Part shown: positions 6,836 to 9,022 of the stretch, piece after piece
Position numbering within the stretch: position 1 is the first letter of the stretch
Layout: each line of letters starts with the position of its first letter
DNA from: Armatimonadota bacterium
Lineage (GTDB): Bacteria; Armatimonadota; Zipacnadia; Zipacnadales; FEN-943
Direction of reading: 5' to 3'
NCBI GenBank assembly: GCA_026419655.1
Contig: JANZZA010000339.1
Location: 1-9,022, forward strand
DNA: 9,022 nucleotides
The notes under the pieces: model-generated
The model's database searches: none
The model's input: the letters and a program-made list of their open reading frames with translations, nothing else
Told to the model about the DNA's origin: nothing
Made by a program: the position numbers and the translations under genes

Positions 6836-7339
6836 TCAGGCCGGTTGGCCGCCACCCTGTTCCAGGGCGGTCAGTCTTGCTTGGACCTCATTCAACCGCT
6901 CGTAGATAACCTCCAGGTAGCGTAGCATGACTTCGGTTTCATACTCTACCTGTACCGTAGTCTCGTACTCCTGGGCGGCCCGCATCTCCGCATGGCGGCC
7001 CAGAAGGTTCTGGCCAACCATTATTAACGGCATCAGGTGAATCTGAAGTACATTCGAGATGAATAGCCAGACAAGAAATTGCCAGGGCTGGTCAAATACG
7101 TGGCCCCAGTGAAACCTCTGGGCAAGCACATTCCAGCCCATCCAGAGAGCGGTCCAGGCGAGAATGACGACGAAAAAGCCCATGCTGCCGACGTGGCGGG
7201 TGATCCACAGGGCAAGGCGCTCCATGGGGCTAAGAGTAGCCTCATGCTGGACGTTTGCGCTCTCGCGTTTCCTGCGTCGGCTCTTGACCTCCTGGACGGT
7301 AGGCAGCATTAGACGCTCGGATGCACCGTGGCAATCCAT
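6836..7339 (-). CDS. DUF1003 family two-helix membrane protein
   Basis: The protein has 167 residues. A basic, soluble N-terminus (RRRKR at 21-25) precedes TM1 at about 51-71 ('GSMGFFVVILAWTALWMGWN') and TM2 at about 87-108 ('QFLVWLFISNVLQIHLMPLIM'). Next come the DUF1003-type 'VGQN' motif and a charged, probably coiled-coil C-terminus (about 118-161, many Glu and Arg). The function of DUF1003 is not established; members are small inner-membrane proteins. The start at 7339 is chosen because AGGGGGGA lies 6 bases upstream; an in-frame GTG at 7399 would overlap the kinase stop codon by one base and add 20 residues, and has a poorer ribosome site. It lies between the sugar kinase and the mutases on the same strand, so it is probably co-transcribed with them. 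Whether it has a role in sugar metabolism is unknown. Confidence 0.88.
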   Translation of the reverse strand: MDCHGASERLMLPTVQEVKSRRRKRESANVQHEATLSPMERLALWITRHVGSMGFFVVILAWTALWMGWNVLAQRFHWGHVFDQPWQFLVWLFISNVLQIHLMPLIMVGQNLLGRHAEMRAAQEYETTVQVEYETEVMLRYLEVIYERLNEVQARLTALEQGGGQPA

Positions 7340-7345
7340 GAAGTG

Positions 7346-7353
7346 TCCCCCCT
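7346..7353 (-). promoter_or_regulatory. Ribosome binding site that sets the DUF1003 start at 7339
   Basis: AGGGGGGA on the minus strand, with six bases to the ATG at 7339-7337. It favours this start over the GTG at 7399. Confidence 0.6.
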
Positions 7354-7398
7354 GGTTAGTGCATGCTGCCACCCAGGGCGCCGCATTGCTCGCCGGCA

Positions 7399-8493
7399 CT
7401 AGCGCTCGACTTCCACGCGAAGGCCTGGGCCCACTGCCACGATGTGGCCTCTGCCGCCGGCAGCATCAATAGCGGCCTTAACCTCGGCCTGCCGCCCCGG
7501 TGCGTAGGCAAACATGCACCCGCCCATCCCTGAGCCGTTGAGCTTGCCCCCCAGCGCCCCGGCCTCCACGGCCGCCTCGATCAGCAGGTCCAGCTTCGGG
7601 TGCGACACGCCAATGCCGTCGCGCAACTGCCGCTGGTGCTCCAGAAGCATCTTTCCCAGCCGCCGCTGAGCCTCTTCGTCCAGCACTGACCGGGACAATA
7701 GCCGCCGGGCTTCCCGGCACAGGTCCCGGTTAATGAACTGCGCCCTCACCACCCGCGCCGCGTCCTCGGGCAGGCGGTCCAGGTAGCGCTCCACTACACC
7801 CAGAGGGGTGCGCCGGATGCTGAAGTCGGGAACTATCTCTGCCAGCATGGCGAATCCCGTGTTGGCTGCTTCGCGCGACCGCCGCAAAGTGTCGGTGGTC
7901 TCCTTGGGCACCAGAGACTCACCGAGCACGAAGCCATCCAGCTCCGCGGCTAAAGGCTCAACGCTGATCGGTTCGCGACAATCAATGTACAGCAGGCCGC
8001 CCACCGCAGAGGTGTAGTGGTCCATCATGCCGCCCGGCTCACGAAACTCAAGGACCTCTGCGCGGTGGGCATAGCGGGCAATATCTTCGCGCGAGTGAGG
8101 TACGTCGCCGCGCTGGGTCGCCAGTAGGAAGGCCACCCAGGCCACGGTAAGCGCGGAAGAGCTTGATGTGCCGGCGTTTATGGGGATCGTGCCGGTGATA
8201 GTTACATCGTAGCCCTGGCTGATACGCAGCCCCTCGCGGAGAAGGATATTGGTGGCCGAACGGATGTAATCCCGCGGGCCACGGTACGACAGCTCTTCCC
8301 CGGCTGGAAACTCATCCCGGTCATTCACGTCGGGCATGTTGATGCGAAACACACCTTCGTCGTTGGGCACGCCCACGACCGTTATAGTAAGGTCCACTGG
8401 CACCGCAATAACCGCCAGCCCGAGGAAATCCTGATGCTCGCCGAAGAGGCAAAGGCGGCCAGGAGCGTCAACGATTACCCTTTTCGGCAGCAT
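7399..8493 (-). CDS. GHMP-family sugar kinase, galactokinase-like
   Basis: This 364-residue ATP-dependent small-molecule kinase of the GHMP superfamily should phosphorylate a sugar in the cytoplasm, probably at the anomeric carbon. Motif 1 is 'APGRLCLFGEHQDFLG' (10-25), close to the galactokinase/arabinokinase signature GRxxLIGEHxDY. Motif 2, the ATP loop, is 'PINAGTSSSSA' (104-114). The segment 'REPGGMMDHY' (151-160) puts D158 where galactokinases have the catalytic Asp. Motif 3 is 'GKLNGSGMGGCMFAYAP' (316-332). The sugar could be galactose, arabinose, fucose, galacturonate or a heptose; the sequence alone does not decide, so no gene name is given. The ATG at 8493 has AGGTGG six bases upstream (8505-8500). 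It is the first gene of the minus-strand cluster, behind a good promoter at 8581-8553, and its stop codon is 59 bases from the DUF1003 start. Its product would be a plausible input for the two downstream phosphohexomutases or for a nucleotidyltransferase outside the window. Confidence 0.92.
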   Translation of the reverse strand: MLPKRVIVDAPGRLCLFGEHQDFLGLAVIAVPVDLTITVVGVPNDEGVFRINMPDVNDRDEFPAGEELSYRGPRDYIRSATNILLREGLRISQGYDVTITGTIPINAGTSSSSALTVAWVAFLLATQRGDVPHSREDIARYAHRAEVLEFREPGGMMDHYTSAVGGLLYIDCREPISVEPLAAELDGFVLGESLVPKETTDTLRRSREAANTGFAMLAEIVPDFSIRRTPLGVVERYLDRLPEDAARVVRAQFINRDLCREARRLLSRSVLDEEAQRRLGKMLLEHQRQLRDGIGVSHPKLDLLIEAAVEAGALGGKLNGSGMGGCMFAYAPGRQAEVKAAIDAAGGRGHIVAVGPGLRVEVER

Positions 8494-8552
8494 GGCTTAC
8501 CACCTGGGGTGACTGACACAACAACGGATCAACAATCGCAAGGGCACTGACG

Positions 8553-8581
8553 AGTCTATGAGCGTCACCGAGCCGTGTCAA
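8553..8581 (-). promoter_or_regulatory. Sigma-70-type promoter for the kinase-DUF1003-mutase cluster
   Basis: On the minus strand a perfect -35 TTGACA (8581-8576) is followed, after 17 bases, by TAGACT (8558-8553), which matches 4 of 6 of the -10 consensus. Transcription would start near 8546, giving a leader of about 53 bases before the kinase ATG at 8493. Confidence 0.65.
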
Positions 8582-8645
8582 CCAAATCCATCCCCACGGG
8601 AGTAGTCGGTTTTCTGAGGAAACTGTTGGAAAAGTTTCTGCAGCG

Positions 8646-8666
8646 CCTCGGAGATGCGCTCCGAGG
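8646..8666. other. Perfect 8-bp stem-loop upstream of the kinase promoter
   Basis: CCTCGGAG, loop ATGCG, CTCCGAGG. It lies about 65 bases upstream of the -35 box, in the 399-base gap between the divergent kinase and lipoprotein-like genes. Read on the minus strand it is followed within about 10 bases by AAACTTTT; on the plus strand no T-run follows. It could be an operator half-site pair, or the terminator of a short upstream transcript. Only the symmetry is certain. Confidence 0.5.
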
Positions 8667-8680
8667 TAGAAGGTGGGACA

Positions 8681-8702
8681 CACAAATTTATACACTTTTG
8701 TG
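8681..8702. promoter_or_regulatory. AT-rich palindrome, possible operator
   Basis: CACAAA and TTTGTG flank a 10-base AT-rich centre, with outer GGG (8675-8677) and CCC (8704-8706) extending the symmetry. The AT content contrasts with its surroundings. Such inverted repeats between divergent genes are often regulator binding sites. A TATAAA on the minus strand lies inside it, but no good -35 was found at the right distance. No regulator gene is in the window. Confidence 0.35.
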
Positions 8703-8846
8703 GCCCGTACAAGCTAGCACTGGGTTCTTGGCTGGATCAGCAAGGTGATTCTCCGGGCCTTACTCTTTCTTGCCTGAAACAAAATCCTGAGTAAACTGAA
8801 TACTCCCGCCGATGCATCCCGGCTTCTGCTAGTGACGCCGAGGAGT

Positions 8847-8868
8847 TATGATAAACCTCTGCTAAAAT
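8847..8868 (+). promoter_or_regulatory. Two -10-like hexamers upstream of the lipoprotein-like gene
   Basis: TATGAT (8847-8852) and TAAAAT (8863-8868) each match 5 of 6 of the -10 consensus and lie 25-46 bases before the ATG at 8893. No convincing -35 box accompanies either (TTCTGC at 8824 is the best for the first), so this is a weak call. Confidence 0.25.
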
Positions 8869-8892
8869 ACCTGGCGCGAGGACAGCAGCGTC

Positions 8893-9022
8893 ATGTGGGT
8901 CATGCGTTTACGATTTCCGACGAGCAGTTGCCCAACCGTCACGGCGAACCATCTCGCTGGGGCCGTTTTGGTGTTGGGCTTACTCGTCTTGGGGGCTGCC
9001 GGATGCGCCCGCCACGGTCCTC
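8893..9022 (+). CDS. N-terminus of a probable lipoprotein, partial
   Basis: An ATG at 8893 opens a frame that stays open to the window end (43 full codons). It encodes a charged N-region ('MWVMRLRF'), a stretch rich in Ser, Thr and Asn, a hydrophobic core 'LAGAVLVLGLLVLG' and 'AAGC', a lipobox-like site with a candidate lipidated cysteine at residue 39, followed by 'ARHGP'. This is the layout of an exported lipoprotein whose mature part is outside the window. The N-region before the hydrophobic core is longer than usual. AGGA at 8879-8882 lies 10 bases before this ATG; the ATG at 8902 is an alternative start. It diverges from the sugar kinase cluster. The function is unknown. Confidence 0.6.
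   Translation, partial: MWVMRLRFPTSSCPTVTANHLAGAVLVLGLLVLGAAGCARHGP

Noticed and set aside
8468..8695. Minus-strand open frame of 75 codons upstream of the kinase
   Set aside because: It overlaps the kinase start and the promoter in another frame, has no family resemblance and no good ribosome site.

Overview
The window is GC-rich bacterial DNA with densely packed genes and no rRNA, tRNA, insertion sequence or CRISPR array that I can see. The gene content (a GH106/GH2-like sugar-binding tail, an enolase-superfamily enzyme, a MoaD-type carrier, an exported M48 protease, archaeal-style phosphohexomutases, a galactokinase-like GHMP kinase, DUF1003) fits an environmental bacterium, perhaps Chloroflexota or a related uncultivated lineage. 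The sequence does not settle the phylum.

Left half, plus strand. Positions 1-407 hold the C-terminal end of a large carbohydrate-active enzyme. After a 272-base gap comes a 459-residue enolase-superfamily protein of the muconate-lactonizing/dipeptide-epimerase type (680-2059). Positions 2070-2341 hold a degenerate tandem array of about five units with a 61-bp period. The period is not a multiple of three, so the array is not a coding repeat. It stops at the ribosome binding site of a TTG-started MoaD/ThiS-like carrier ending in Gly-Gly (2346-2621), which is followed directly by a stem-loop. A secreted M48 metalloprotease (2737-3879) ends the plus-strand block and converges on the minus-strand genes with a 16-base gap.

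Right half, minus strand. A likely operon reads right to left: galactokinase-like GHMP sugar kinase (8493-7399), DUF1003 two-helix membrane protein (7339-6836), phosphohexomutase paralog 1 (6722-5358), phosphohexomutase paralog 2 (5311-3896). A good promoter (TTGACA, 17 bases, TAGACT) lies 60-88 bases upstream of the kinase start. Further upstream are a perfect 8-bp stem-loop and an AT-rich palindrome. Beyond them, a plus-strand lipoprotein-like gene starts and leaves the window.

The operon suggests sugar-phosphate activation: an anomeric kinase makes a sugar-1-phosphate and the mutases interconvert 1- and 6-phosphates, feeding nucleotide-sugar synthesis. The most striking point is that paralog 1 has lost the catalytic phosphoserine (TASHNP becomes TAGHND) while keeping the metal, sugar and phosphate-binding loops. 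Its neighbouring paralog keeps the serine. An intact mutase beside a serine-less, otherwise well-preserved copy, together with a sugar kinase and a membrane protein, is the best candidate here for an undescribed arrangement.
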